64,000 nt of DNA, taken from NCBI GenBank assembly GCA_050012175.1, contig JBEKHR010000010.1, positions 83,857 to 147,856 on the forward strand. Direction: 5' to 3'. Below are positions 1 to 8,811 of the stretch, in pieces. Position 1 is the first letter of the stretch; each line of letters opens with the position of its first letter. The notes below the pieces were generated by a model. The model did no database searches and was not told where the DNA came from. It was given only the letters and a program-made list of their open reading frames with translations. The position numbers and the translations under genes are program-made. Source of the stretch: CAVROP01 sp050012175 (GTDB lineage Bacteria; Acidobacteriota; Terriglobia; UBA7540).

Positions 1-122
1 GAATCAGGAGCGGGATGGCCAACCGGTCAATGTTTTGGCCGAAAAAAAAGGCTCCACGGCTCGCGGGTTCTTCAGAGAGAGGGGTGGGTTGAAAGTGAGA
101 CCCTGCGTCCAATTCACTGGCC

Positions 123-1493
123 TCAGATGTTGTATTTCTTGGCATAATGTCGAAACGATCGGTAGGACATGTGAAGAAGTTCCGCAGCATGAGTCCGAAC
201 GCCTTCCGCGGCACGCAAAGCAGCAAGCAGGTACTGCTTTTCGATTTGCGATAGACGGGTCTCGAAATCCAACCCTTCTGGGGGAATTTGAACTGTGGTC
301 TCACTGCTCAGAGTCATACCAGTCACTGATTGAGGCAGGTGTTCCAGGCATACCCGGCCATCGCGTTCCCCACACACGGCCACCGCATATTCGACCGCAT
401 TTTCGAGTTCCCGGATATTTCCCGGCCAGGGATAACGTTCGAGAACATCCAGGATGTCTCGATCGAAATCCAGCACCCCCTTCCCCATCTGCAAGCCAAA
501 TTTCCGCAGAAAGTTGCGCGCTAGAGGCCCAATGTCGTCAGGCCGCTCGCGCAAGGGAGGGACGTGGATAGGTATGACGCTGATGCGGTAGTAGAAGTCC
601 TCCCGAAATTGTCCCCCTGCCACCATGCGTTTTAAATCGCGGTTCGTGGAGGCAATCAATCTCACGTCGATCGAAATATCGGTGCTTCCTCCCAGCGGTC
701 GTACCTTTCTCTCCTGCAGGACGCGCAGAAGCTTGACTTGCATCGTGGGGCTTGTCTCCCCGATTTCGTCCAGGAATAACGTGCCCCCGTGGGCGGATTC
801 GATGATGCCCTTACGGTTGGCATCCGCACCGGTGAAGGCCCCCTTGAGATATCCAAACAGCTCGCTTTCCAGCAGGGTTTCCGGAAAGGCCCCACAGTTG
901 ATGGAAACGAAGGGCCTTTCGCGCCGCAAGCTGGCCTCATGAATGGCCCGCGCTACCAACTCTTTGCCGGTCCCGCTCTCGCCCGTAATCAAGACCGTAC
1001 TGGCGGTGGGGGCCACGGTCCGCACCATTTCGAGGATGCTCTGAATCTGCCGGCTTTGGCCAATAATGTTGTTATGCGCAAAGACGCGGAGCAATTCCCG
1101 GCGCAGGCGCACATTCTCTTCACGCAACGCCAACTCTTGCAGCGCCCGATTAACGGTGAGTTTCAGTTCCTCAACCAGTTTATCCGTCTTGATGACGTAC
1201 TGATAGGCTCCCAGGTTGAGAGCGTCGATGGCCGTGGACATCGTGGGGACAGCCGTAATCAAAATGAAACCCGCGGGATTGCGACTTTCGCGGAAGAACT
1301 CGAGCAGTTCAATGCCCGTCAGGTCCGGCATACGGATGTCGCAGATAATAAGATCGTAGACTTGGGATTCGATCTTTTTTTTCGCCGCTTGGCCGCTGGA
1401 CACCGTCTCGACAAGGTGGCCGTCCTTGCGGAAGACAATCTCCAACATTTGGCACAACGACTTTTCGTCGTCCACAATCAGCAGCCGAGCCAT
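123..1493 (-). CDS. pilR: PilR-like sigma-54 response regulator
   Basis: A 456-residue NtrC-family activator. It has an N-terminal receiver with acidic residues D8/D9 and a probable phospho-acceptor D52 (CDIRMPD), a central AAA+ sigma-54 interaction domain with Walker A GESGTGKE and the sigma-54 contact loop GAFTGA, and a C-terminal Fis-type helix-turn-helix. It lies 38 bp after the PilS-like kinase in the pil operon, so it most likely receives phosphate from that kinase and activates sigma-54 promoters of pilus genes. The order pilB-pilT-pilC-pilS-pilR supports PilR over a nitrogen regulator; the family alone would not separate them. Family is certain, target genes are inferred. Confidence 0.9.
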   Translation of the reverse strand: MARLLIVDDEKSLCQMLEIVFRKDGHLVETVSSGQAAKKKIESQVYDLIICDIRMPDLTGIELLEFFRESRNPAGFILITAVPTMSTAIDALNLGAYQYVIKTDKLVEELKLTVNRALQELALREENVRLRRELLRVFAHNNIIGQSRQIQSILEMVRTVAPTASTVLITGESGTGKELVARAIHEASLRRERPFVSINCGAFPETLLESELFGYLKGAFTGADANRKGIIESAHGGTLFLDEIGETSPTMQVKLLRVLQERKVRPLGGSTDISIDVRLIASTNRDLKRMVAGGQFREDFYYRISVIPIHVPPLRERPDDIGPLARNFLRKFGLQMGKGVLDFDRDILDVLERYPWPGNIRELENAVEYAVAVCGERDGRVCLEHLPQSVTGMTLSSETTVQIPPEGLDFETRLSQIEKQYLLAALRAAEGVRTHAAELLHMSYRSFRHYAKKYNI

Positions 1494-1531
1494 TTACCTT
1501 CCCCTAAGCACAATTTTTCCGCAAAACCTCA

Positions 1532-3292
1532 TCACCGACTGGCAACAGCCGACGTGAAACGCATTTGCTCTGCGACCACTGGAGTAGGCTTCTTGGGTAA
1601 TTCAAGCACAAACCTTGCACCCTTGCCAGCTTTCGATTCCACCCTGATCGTGCCCTGGAGTCCCTGCATAATCTGGTAAACGATCGCCAGTCCGAGGCCT
1701 GTGCCACCGCTGAATCCCGGTTGAAAGGGCTCAAAGACTTTTTCGAGCTGCAACTCCGTAAATCCCACTCCAGTGTCACTCAGGGTCACTCGAACGGTCT
1801 TTTCGCTGGCTTCCTCAACTTGCACCGTCAACTGCCCCCCATCCGGCATGGCTTTGAGCGCATTGTCCGATATATTCCAGAATACCTGGCGCAACTTGTC
1901 GGCATCCGCCCAGATCAGGAGGGGCTTGGCAGGAACCCGCTTCTCCACGCGGACATTGGCTCCGAACAGCGGATGGTGCGAAAGCAAAACCAGAGTCTCT
2001 CCGATCAGATTGACCAGGTCAACTTCCTGGAGTTCATGGCGCTGCTCCCGACAATAGAGAAGAAAATCAGACACCAGTTTATTGAGTCGCTCAGACTCAC
2101 TGCTCACAATCTCGATTAACTTGGATTGGTCCTCATCCAAATGCGAAATTGACTGCAACAGCTTGACGGAGCCGGCAATAGACGCCAACGGATTCCTGAT
2201 CTCGTGCGCGATGCCGGCTGCCATGCGGCCCAGTGTTGCCATGCGATCCTTGGTGCGGTACTCGGCTTCCCGGCGTTTTTCCTCCGTGAGGTCCTGGAAA
2301 TTGTGTACGTAACCGACCGCACCGATTTCCGGGACAATCAGTGGAGAAACAGAAATGCCGAGGATGCGGCGCTCGCCGCGCGGATGCAGATACGTTACTT
2401 CCTGTCGCGTAGGGAAGGCGTTTCCGTTAGGGACCGAAGGGGCCTCGGCCTGCAAGTCGGGGAAAAGAGATTGAATCGGTTTTCCACGCAGCTCTTCAGG
2501 CTTGCGGCCCAATATGGTGGCGCCCGAGCTATTCAGCTCGCTGACGAAACCTTCCGAATCCGTGCTCATCAGCCCATCGCGCATGCTCTCCAGGATGTTC
2601 TCGGTTTTTGCTTGCAGGCTGACGACCTGCCCGCTCTTGTCCCTGAGTTCTTCTCCGACTTTTCGGAGACTTTCCGCCAGATGACTGGAGAGGTAGGCGA
2701 CAGCGAAGAAACCGAAAAGGCTCCCCCCGATCTTGACCTGCAGGGTGCGCAAGTCCACCGCATAGGGCGAGGAGGTCACGAGAAAGCGGAGGGCCGGATA
2801 ATGGTCCGCGAAGTCGGGATAGATACTAGGGAGATATGCCAATTCCAGCACCCCGCCCATGCAAACGAAGCATACCGCCGCCACCAGGAACACCCGTCCC
2901 CGAGGAAGGAGGATAGTGGAAAGAATGATCACCACCAGGTAAAGCGAGAAGTAATTGCTTTCCAAGTCTCCCGTGAGGTGCAAAATGGCGGTGATGATGA
3001 GGATGTCGGAGAAGATCTGCAGGTATGCCTGCAAGAGGTATTCCCGGCTTAACTGATTGTAAATCAGATAATACAAGCCAACGACGTACCAGAGAATAAT
3101 GACGATGCCGAAGTATTTGAAGGATGCAGGGTTGGGAGGGTTGGCGACAAGGGTTCGAATGGCGTAATCGATGGCGAAAACAAAGCTGATAATGACGAAG
3201 CGGATTTTGGTCACCCAGGGGAGCCACGCCTTTAACTGGTCAGGCAACCCGGCGGAGACGGTGGTCGAATTAAGGGAAGAGCGTTCTTCCAT
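1532..3292 (-). CDS. pilS: PilS-like membrane sensor histidine kinase
   Basis: A 586-residue kinase. The first 200 residues hold about six hydrophobic segments, as in PilS. A linker leads to a PAS domain (about 225-340), then HisKA with the H-box AHEIRNPLAS (His near residue 362), then a HATPase domain with DNALKAMPDGG, DTGVGF and GTGLGLAIV. No large periplasmic sensor domain is visible, which fits PilS sensing pilin in the membrane. It is the fourth gene of the pil operon, directly before pilR. The C-terminal tail after the ATPase domain is short and unremarkable. Confidence 0.9.
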   Translation of the reverse strand: MEERSSLNSTTVSAGLPDQLKAWLPWVTKIRFVIISFVFAIDYAIRTLVANPPNPASFKYFGIVIILWYVVGLYYLIYNQLSREYLLQAYLQIFSDILIITAILHLTGDLESNYFSLYLVVIILSTILLPRGRVFLVAAVCFVCMGGVLELAYLPSIYPDFADHYPALRFLVTSSPYAVDLRTLQVKIGGSLFGFFAVAYLSSHLAESLRKVGEELRDKSGQVVSLQAKTENILESMRDGLMSTDSEGFVSELNSSGATILGRKPEELRGKPIQSLFPDLQAEAPSVPNGNAFPTRQEVTYLHPRGERRILGISVSPLIVPEIGAVGYVHNFQDLTEEKRREAEYRTKDRMATLGRMAAGIAHEIRNPLASIAGSVKLLQSISHLDEDQSKLIEIVSSESERLNKLVSDFLLYCREQRHELQEVDLVNLIGETLVLLSHHPLFGANVRVEKRVPAKPLLIWADADKLRQVFWNISDNALKAMPDGGQLTVQVEEASEKTVRVTLSDTGVGFTELQLEKVFEPFQPGFSGGTGLGLAIVYQIMQGLQGTIRVESKAGKGARFVLELPKKPTPVVAEQMRFTSAVASR

Positions 3293-3509
3293 GAAGAAGC
3301 CTACCAGCCCACAATTCTATGCGCTTCAGCGGAGCCGTCAATACCCCTTTCGCGCGCCAAAGGACTTATCATCATCCCTGGTCCGGCTTCGGATGCCGCC
3401 ACTAAACCCTGAGCAGTCCTGGGCAGGATTGGGTCCAGCCAGCGGAAAGGACAAGCTTGTGCCCCCTCTTCAGGAGCCCTGGACGGAATCGTGGGCGGAG
3501 TTCCGGAAA

Positions 3510-4718
3510 CTAACCTGCCAGTTTTGAGATCAAGCTGAACAAGGGAAGATACATCGAAATTACCACCCCTCCGACGACCACACCCAGGAAAAGAATGATC
3601 ATCGGTTCCATCGCCGTTAAGAGATCGCCGACTGCCGCATCCACCTCATCTTCGTAAAAGTCGGCAATCTTCTGGAGCATGGCGTCCAGTGATCCGGTCT
3701 GCTCGCCCACCCCGATCATCTGCACCACGATGTTGGGGAAAACGCCGGTTTCGCGCAGGGGATCCACGATGGTCCGGCCTGTTTCGATGGCCTTCCGAAC
3801 CTCCAGGATGGCGTTCTCAATCACCGCATTGCCCGCCGTGCGCGCTGTAATATTCATGGCCTCCAGCATTGGAACGCCGCTCGCAATCAGGGTACCCAGC
3901 GTACGAGTAAACATCGCCACCGAGATCTTGCGCATCAGGCCGCCCAGGATGGGGAGCTTGAGGATGAAAGTATCAATGACCATGCGTCCCTGGGGCGTGG
4001 CGTAGTAAACCTTCAGGCCGTATCCGCCCAGGCCCAGCAGAACCACTAAGGGCAAAGCAAAGCTTGCAATGGCGTTGCTGAGACCAATAACTATGCGGGT
4101 CGGCAAAGGCAAGTCCACACCCAGACCGGCGAAAAGGGTGGCAAAAATGGGTACGACCTTCCACAAGAGGATGAAGATCACGCCCCCCGCGATGAGCACT
4201 ACGGCCGAGGGATATATCAAGGCTGAGGTCACCGCCCTCCGCAACTTGACGGCTTTTTCAATATGCCCGGAGAGTCGCTGCAAAACGCCGTCCAGCATAC
4301 CCCCGGTCTCGCCCGCCTCGACCATGTTCGTATAGAGATCGTCAAATACCTTGGGATATTCGCGCAGCGCATTGGCGAGAGTCGAGCCGCCTTCAACCGT
4401 CCTGCGAACCCCGGCCAGCACCTTGGCAAAAGCCTTGTTCTCCTGTTGGCCGGAGAGGATTTCAAGGCACTGAACCAGCGGAAGACCGGCATCAATCATG
4501 ACCGAGAACTGGCGGGTGAAAATCGCCAGTTCTTTGGCGCCCACTTTCCCCCGCACTTTCGGTTTGGGAATGGCGATGACGCGCTTCGCCACGATGCGGG
4601 CCGGTGTGACCTGCTCCCGGCGCAGCGCCGCGTCCAGGGCCTCGCGGGTCGGCGCCGCCCTCACCCCGCTGACCAGCGTGCCTGTACGTGACGTTCCTCG
4701 ATATTCAAACTGCGGCAT
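3510..4718 (-). CDS. pilC: Type IV pilus inner-membrane platform protein PilC
   Basis: A 402-residue protein of the GspF/PilC family, with two repeated T2SSF domains (about 65-190 and 270-395). Each carries the family pattern FTRQFSVMIDAGLPL or FTRTLGTLIASGVPM and ends in hydrophobic segments. It forms the inner-membrane platform on which PilB and PilT act. The length is normal. GAGGTGG lies just upstream of the ATG. About 86 bp separate it from pilT; 217 bp separate it from pilS, so an internal promoter before pilS is possible. Confidence 0.95.
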   Translation of the reverse strand: MPQFEYRGTSRTGTLVSGVRAAPTREALDAALRREQVTPARIVAKRVIAIPKPKVRGKVGAKELAIFTRQFSVMIDAGLPLVQCLEILSGQQENKAFAKVLAGVRRTVEGGSTLANALREYPKVFDDLYTNMVEAGETGGMLDGVLQRLSGHIEKAVKLRRAVTSALIYPSAVVLIAGGVIFILLWKVVPIFATLFAGLGVDLPLPTRIVIGLSNAIASFALPLVVLLGLGGYGLKVYYATPQGRMVIDTFILKLPILGGLMRKISVAMFTRTLGTLIASGVPMLEAMNITARTAGNAVIENAILEVRKAIETGRTIVDPLRETGVFPNIVVQMIGVGEQTGSLDAMLQKIADFYEDEVDAAVGDLLTAMEPMIILFLGVVVGGVVISMYLPLFSLISKLAG

Positions 4719-4804
4719 CAGTCCACCTCACGGTTCCTTGCGCTGCCCCCACGCTTGAGGACCGCGGCAAGCAATTCTTGCGGGTCCAGTATTAGCCACC
4801 GCCA

Positions 4805-5935
4805 CTACCTGCGGATACGACCATGGGAGGCCAGCGGTTGTTGCCCTACTCCGCCTGCGGCGCTGCCACGGTCGATCATATCTTTGAGTTCGTCCACGTT
4901 GCTCGAACGCGACAAGGCTGTCTCCAGGGTAATCAGCCTTTGCGAGTATAGAGAATTAAGCGCTTGATTGAAAGTCTGCATGCCGAACTTTTCTTGCCCC
5001 AACTGCATGGCAGAATAAATCTGGTGAACCTTGTCTTCCCGGATGAGGTTCCGGATGGCGGGGTTTGGAATCAGAATCTCGGCCGCCAAGATTCGGCCCT
5101 TCCCGTCCGCCCTGGGCAGAAGCGCTTGGCACAGAATGCCTTCCAGCACCATCGAGAGTTGAGCGCGAATCTGCGCCTGCTGGTGCGCAGGGAAGACATC
5201 AATAATGCGGTTAATGGTGGAAGAAGCAGAGTTGGTGTGCAATGTCGCAAAGGTAAGATGCCCGGTCTCTGCTATTCGCAGCGCTGACTCGATGGTTTCC
5301 AGATCACGCATTTCGCCGATCAGCACAATGTCAGGGTCTTCGCGTAGCGCGGCACGCAACGCGTTCGCAAAGGAATGGGTGTCCGAGTGAACCTCGCGCT
5401 GGTTCACCAGGCACTTTTTGTGGGAATGGATGAACTCGATAGGATCTTCGATGGTAAGCATGTGCTCGTGGCGTGCCTGGTTGATCAAGTCGAGCATGGT
5501 CGCCAGGGTGGTTGACTTCCCGCTCCCTGTCGGCCCGGTCACCAGAACCAACCCGCGTGGCTTTTCACAGAGTTTCGCCAGCAGGGGAGGCAACTGCAAC
5601 TGTTCAAAGGTCTTGATTTCAAAAGGGATCATCCGGAACACTCCGGCCACGGCGCCACGCTGATTGAACAGGTTGCCCCGGAATCTCGCCATATTCTTGA
5701 TCCCAAACGAGAAGTCGAGCTCAAGATTCTCTTCAAAACGGTGCTTTTGCCCGTCGGTCAGGATGCTATAGGCCAGTTGCTTGGTATCCGCCGGACCGAG
5801 AGGTGGCACACCCTCGAGCGGTTTCAGCTCGCCATGAAGGCGAATTCTGGGAGGGGAGTTCGTGGTAATATGCAGGTCGGAACCTCCCGTATCAACCATC
5901 CGCTTCAAAAGATCGCTAAGACTCAGCACTGGCAT
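4805..5935 (-). CDS. pilT: Type IV pilus retraction ATPase PilT
   Basis: A 376-residue hexameric ATPase that powers pilus retraction and twitching. It shows Walker A GPTGSGKSTT (near residue 134), the Asp box and Walker B region around DPDIVLIGEMRD, the His box TGHLTFATLHTNSA, and the PilT-specific C-terminal AIRNLIRE motif, which separates it from PilB. It sits between pilB (51 bp gap) and pilC. The length exceeds the Pseudomonas protein by about 30 residues because of a glycine-rich tail. Confidence 0.95.
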   Translation of the reverse strand: MPVLSLSDLLKRMVDTGGSDLHITTNSPPRIRLHGELKPLEGVPPLGPADTKQLAYSILTDGQKHRFEENLELDFSFGIKNMARFRGNLFNQRGAVAGVFRMIPFEIKTFEQLQLPPLLAKLCEKPRGLVLVTGPTGSGKSTTLATMLDLINQARHEHMLTIEDPIEFIHSHKKCLVNQREVHSDTHSFANALRAALREDPDIVLIGEMRDLETIESALRIAETGHLTFATLHTNSASSTINRIIDVFPAHQQAQIRAQLSMVLEGILCQALLPRADGKGRILAAEILIPNPAIRNLIREDKVHQIYSAMQLGQEKFGMQTFNQALNSLYSQRLITLETALSRSSNVDELKDMIDRGSAAGGVGQQPLASHGRIRR

Positions 5936-5986
5936 AGATTCGCTCTCCCCGCCCCCGCCAGAAAACCCCCCATTCGCGAAGACACC

Positions 5987-7717
5987 CTATAGAACGCTCT
6001 CCCGCATCACTTCTTCAAGAGTCGTCACCCCAGCGGCGGCTTTGATCAGGCCGCTGCGGCGAAGGGTCATCATACCCTGCTCGACGGCCTTCTTCCTGAG
6101 TTCAAGCGCCGAAGCTCCCACAAGGATCAGTTCGCGCATCTCGTCGGTGATTTCCACCACTTCATACAGACCAATACGGCCCTTGTAGCCCTTGTTGCCA
6201 CAGGTTGGGCAGCCCTGCCGCTTCCAGACTTTGACGGCACGGGCCTCATCCGGCGTATAGCCGGCGTCCATCAGAACCTGCGGGGAGACATTATCCTGTA
6301 TCTTGCACTCCGCACAGAGGCGGCGCACGAGGCGTTGCGCGCAGATAAGATTCACCGAGGTCGCTACCAGGAAGGGCTCGATCCCCATGTTCATCAAGCG
6401 CGATATGGTTGAAGGGGCGTCGTTGGTGTGAACTGTTGAAAAAACCAGGTGGCCTGTAAGCGCCGCCTTGATGGCTATTTCCGCCGTCTCAAAGTCGCGG
6501 ATCTCTCCCACCAGAATGATATTGGGATCCTGGCGGAGGAACGACCGCAAGGCCGTAGCAAAGTTCAGGCCGATCTGCTCTTTCATCTGAACCTGGTTGA
6601 TCCCGGGCAACTGGAATTCCACCGGATCTTCAGCGGTCAAGATGTTAGTATCAGGGCTGTTCAACTGGGCAATGGAGGAATAAAGGGTATTGGTCTTGCC
6701 GCTGCCCGTTGGACCGGTGACCAAAACCATTCCATAAGGCTTGAATATGGCCCTCTGGAACTTTGCCAGGGATTCCGGTTCGAACCCCAGCTTGGTCATG
6801 TCCAGATGCAGGTTCTCTTTATCCAACAGCCGCATGACAATCTTTTCCCCGTGCAGGGTGGGAAGAACCGAAACGCGAAAATCGAGTGCCTTCTTCTTCC
6901 CATCCCTTAACATCTTGATCATGATGCGGCCATCCTGCGGAAGCCGCTTTTCGGAAATATCCAGCCTGGACATGATCTTGACGCGGCTGGTGATCGCGTC
7001 CTTGAGCTTATTGGGCGGGCTCATGATGGTCTGCAGGACGCCATCAATCCGGTACCGAACACGGTATTCCTTGTCGAACGGTTCCATGTGAATGTCGCTG
7101 GCACCCCGCTTCACGGCATCGGTCAGGAAATAGTTCACGAGCTTGATGACGGGCGCTTCCTCCGCGGCCTTTTCGAGCTGCTCCAGGTTTAATGCCGCTT
7201 CATCTTCTGCCTCGAGCTCAAGCGTCTCATGTTGCCCCTCGTCGATGAAGCTAACCATTTCTTCCAGTTCTCTCGCCCGTTCCTGCTCCTCGACGCTCCC
7301 GTAATTCTTCCTTATCGCTTCGGCAATGGCCGTTTCCGACGCCACCACAGGCTCAATGTTGAAGCCCGTCATGAACTTGATGTCGTCCATGGCAAAAACG
7401 TTGGTAGGGTCAACCATAGCCAACGTCAAGGACGACCCCACTCGGCTCAGCGGCAGCACTTGAAACTTCAGCGCTGTATCCATGGGGATCAACTTGGTGA
7501 CGCCCGGATCAACTTCAAAATAGTCCAGATTAATGGATGGGACACCATATTGGCGGGAAAGGACCGCCATGACTTCCTCATCACTCATGAAACCGAGTCT
7601 CACCAGCGAGTTACCAAGCCGCCCTCCGTTCGCCTTTTGGTGTTCGAGAGCCTGCTTGAGTTGATCGGGGGTGATGAGGTTCTCTTTTAGAAGGACTTCA
7701 CCGAGCTTTCCAGCCAT
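5987..7717 (-). CDS. pilB: Type IV pilus extension ATPase PilB
   Basis: A PilB/GspE-type assembly ATPase of about 576 residues. The order is an N-terminal MshEN/GspE-N domain (GELLLKENLITPDQL-like, residues 1-150), then the ATPase core with Walker A GPTGSGKTNT (near 336), Walker B ILVGEIRD and a His box. A tetracysteine zinc site follows (CAEC near 469 and CPTC near 505) that PilT lacks. The ATG at 7717 is preferred over a GTG fifteen bases upstream because GAGGG lies 8 nt before it. It is the first gene of the pil operon and faces the divergent glycosylase gene. Confidence 0.93.
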   Translation of the reverse strand: MAGKLGEVLLKENLITPDQLKQALEHQKANGGRLGNSLVRLGFMSDEEVMAVLSRQYGVPSINLDYFEVDPGVTKLIPMDTALKFQVLPLSRVGSSLTLAMVDPTNVFAMDDIKFMTGFNIEPVVASETAIAEAIRKNYGSVEEQERARELEEMVSFIDEGQHETLELEAEDEAALNLEQLEKAAEEAPVIKLVNYFLTDAVKRGASDIHMEPFDKEYRVRYRIDGVLQTIMSPPNKLKDAITSRVKIMSRLDISEKRLPQDGRIMIKMLRDGKKKALDFRVSVLPTLHGEKIVMRLLDKENLHLDMTKLGFEPESLAKFQRAIFKPYGMVLVTGPTGSGKTNTLYSSIAQLNSPDTNILTAEDPVEFQLPGINQVQMKEQIGLNFATALRSFLRQDPNIILVGEIRDFETAEIAIKAALTGHLVFSTVHTNDAPSTISRLMNMGIEPFLVATSVNLICAQRLVRRLCAECKIQDNVSPQVLMDAGYTPDEARAVKVWKRQGCPTCGNKGYKGRIGLYEVVEITDEMRELILVGASALELRKKAVEQGMMTLRRSGLIKAAAGVTTLEEVMRESVL

Positions 7718-8052
7718 TCCCCCAACCCTCACCTGACTTTGGATGAAGCGCCATCAATGGGCATTGTTCCACCGCTGCCTGTGGTCATAGCAAGTCTTTT
7801 GCATTCACGCAGGAATGCGCATCCCACGAAAACTCTCGTGGTCTTGTCAAGGTTATGACCAAACATGATTATCCGGCAATTGTACCTTCGTACTATGCAC
7901 AAGGCGTGTCATCCCAGGCCTGTGGCACTACACGAGTTCACCCTCCAATCCGGCATGGTATTGTCCGGGTTGCACTCCTGGCACCCCCAGTTTTCCCCTT
8001 CGGCCGCCGGGTTTCTTGACTTTGCTCTTCGGCGAGTATAAGTTTCTGGAAT
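7718..8052. promoter_or_regulatory. Divergent intergenic region pilB / DNA glycosylase
   Basis: This 335-bp spacer must hold the pil operon promoter on the minus strand and the promoter of the glycosylase on the plus strand. Visible structure is limited to two small inverted repeats: GCATTC-6-GAATGC at 7801-7818 and CCACGA-6-TCGTGG at 7825-7842. A TTGACT/TATAAG pair (8016-8021, 8037-8042, spacer only 15) precedes the plus-strand gene. No convincing sigma-54 site for pilB was found. Confidence 0.4.
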
Positions 8053-8802
8053 ATGCAACGGGTGGCAAAGCAGCCGGGGATTCCCGCGGGCGAGTTGTTG
8101 CCCCGCTATTACTCTGTCCTGCGCGCCCGCTTCGGACCCCAGCAGTGGTGGCCCGCCCGGACGCGCCTGGAAGTTATTCTGGGGGCCATCCTCACCCAGA
8201 ACACCACCTGGCACAACGCCACTCTGGCTTTGTGCAACCTTCGCAAATCCGGCCTGCTAAGCTGGCAGGCATTACGGCACGCCTGCCTTTCCGGTCTGGA
8301 GGCGTGTGTGCGACCCTCGGGCTTTTACAGGCAGAAAGCTCGAACCATCCGAGATTTTGTTGACTGGCTTTCGCGGGAGCACGCTGGCTCGTTGGATAGG
8401 CTATTCTCGCTGTCGACGGATGAACTCCGGCGCCGACTGTTGGACCTCCGGGGTCTTGGGCCGGAAACGGCTGACGCCATCATCCTCTATGCCACGCAGC
8501 GTCCCCTCTTCGTGGCGGATGCTTACACCCGGCGCGTATTGGCAAGGCATGGATTCGTCTCTGACGCCGCGGACTACCATCAAACCCAGGAGTTTCTGCA
8601 CGCGCACTTACCGCCCGATACGTCTCTTTTTAACGAATTCCATGCGCTCCTGGTCGCGGTGGGAAAGAAGCACTGCAAGCCCCAGTCCCCGAGGTGCGCG
8701 GGGTGCCCGCTGGAGGAATTCCTGCCCCAGGGAGGCGCTGCTCAACGGCTGGCGCAAGCCCCGGCGGGAACCTGCTCCTGGCAGGAACTTCAGCCTGCCT
8801 AA
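8053..8802 (+). CDS. Endonuclease III-superfamily DNA glycosylase, MagIII-like
   Basis: A 249-residue HhH-GPD glycosylase. The helix-hairpin-helix reads LRGLGPETADAI and the catalytic Asp is in FVADAYTRR (near residue 155). At the position of the EndoIII lyase Lys this protein has Glu (GPETAD), as in monofunctional alkyl-base glycosylases; H. pylori MagIII has a similar GKESADAI motif. The C-terminal iron-sulfur loop keeps three cysteines (C-X6-C-X2-C) but the fourth is replaced by Leu, so a normal 4Fe-4S cluster is doubtful. It probably removes 3-methyladenine or related lesions. It is followed 9 bp later by ntrY, so the three genes may be cotranscribed. Confidence 0.85.
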   Translation: MQRVAKQPGIPAGELLPRYYSVLRARFGPQQWWPARTRLEVILGAILTQNTTWHNATLALCNLRKSGLLSWQALRHACLSGLEACVRPSGFYRQKARTIRDFVDWLSREHAGSLDRLFSLSTDELRRRLLDLRGLGPETADAIILYATQRPLFVADAYTRRVLARHGFVSDAADYHQTQEFLHAHLPPDTSLFNEFHALLVAVGKKHCKPQSPRCAGCPLEEFLPQGGAAQRLAQAPAGTCSWQELQPA

Positions 8803-8811
8803 GGTTCGGAT

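Noticed and set aside
7895..7910. Possible sigma-54 site before pilB (TGACACG-CCTT-GTGCA on the minus strand)
   Set aside because: The invariant GG of the -24 element is not conserved, so it is not called.
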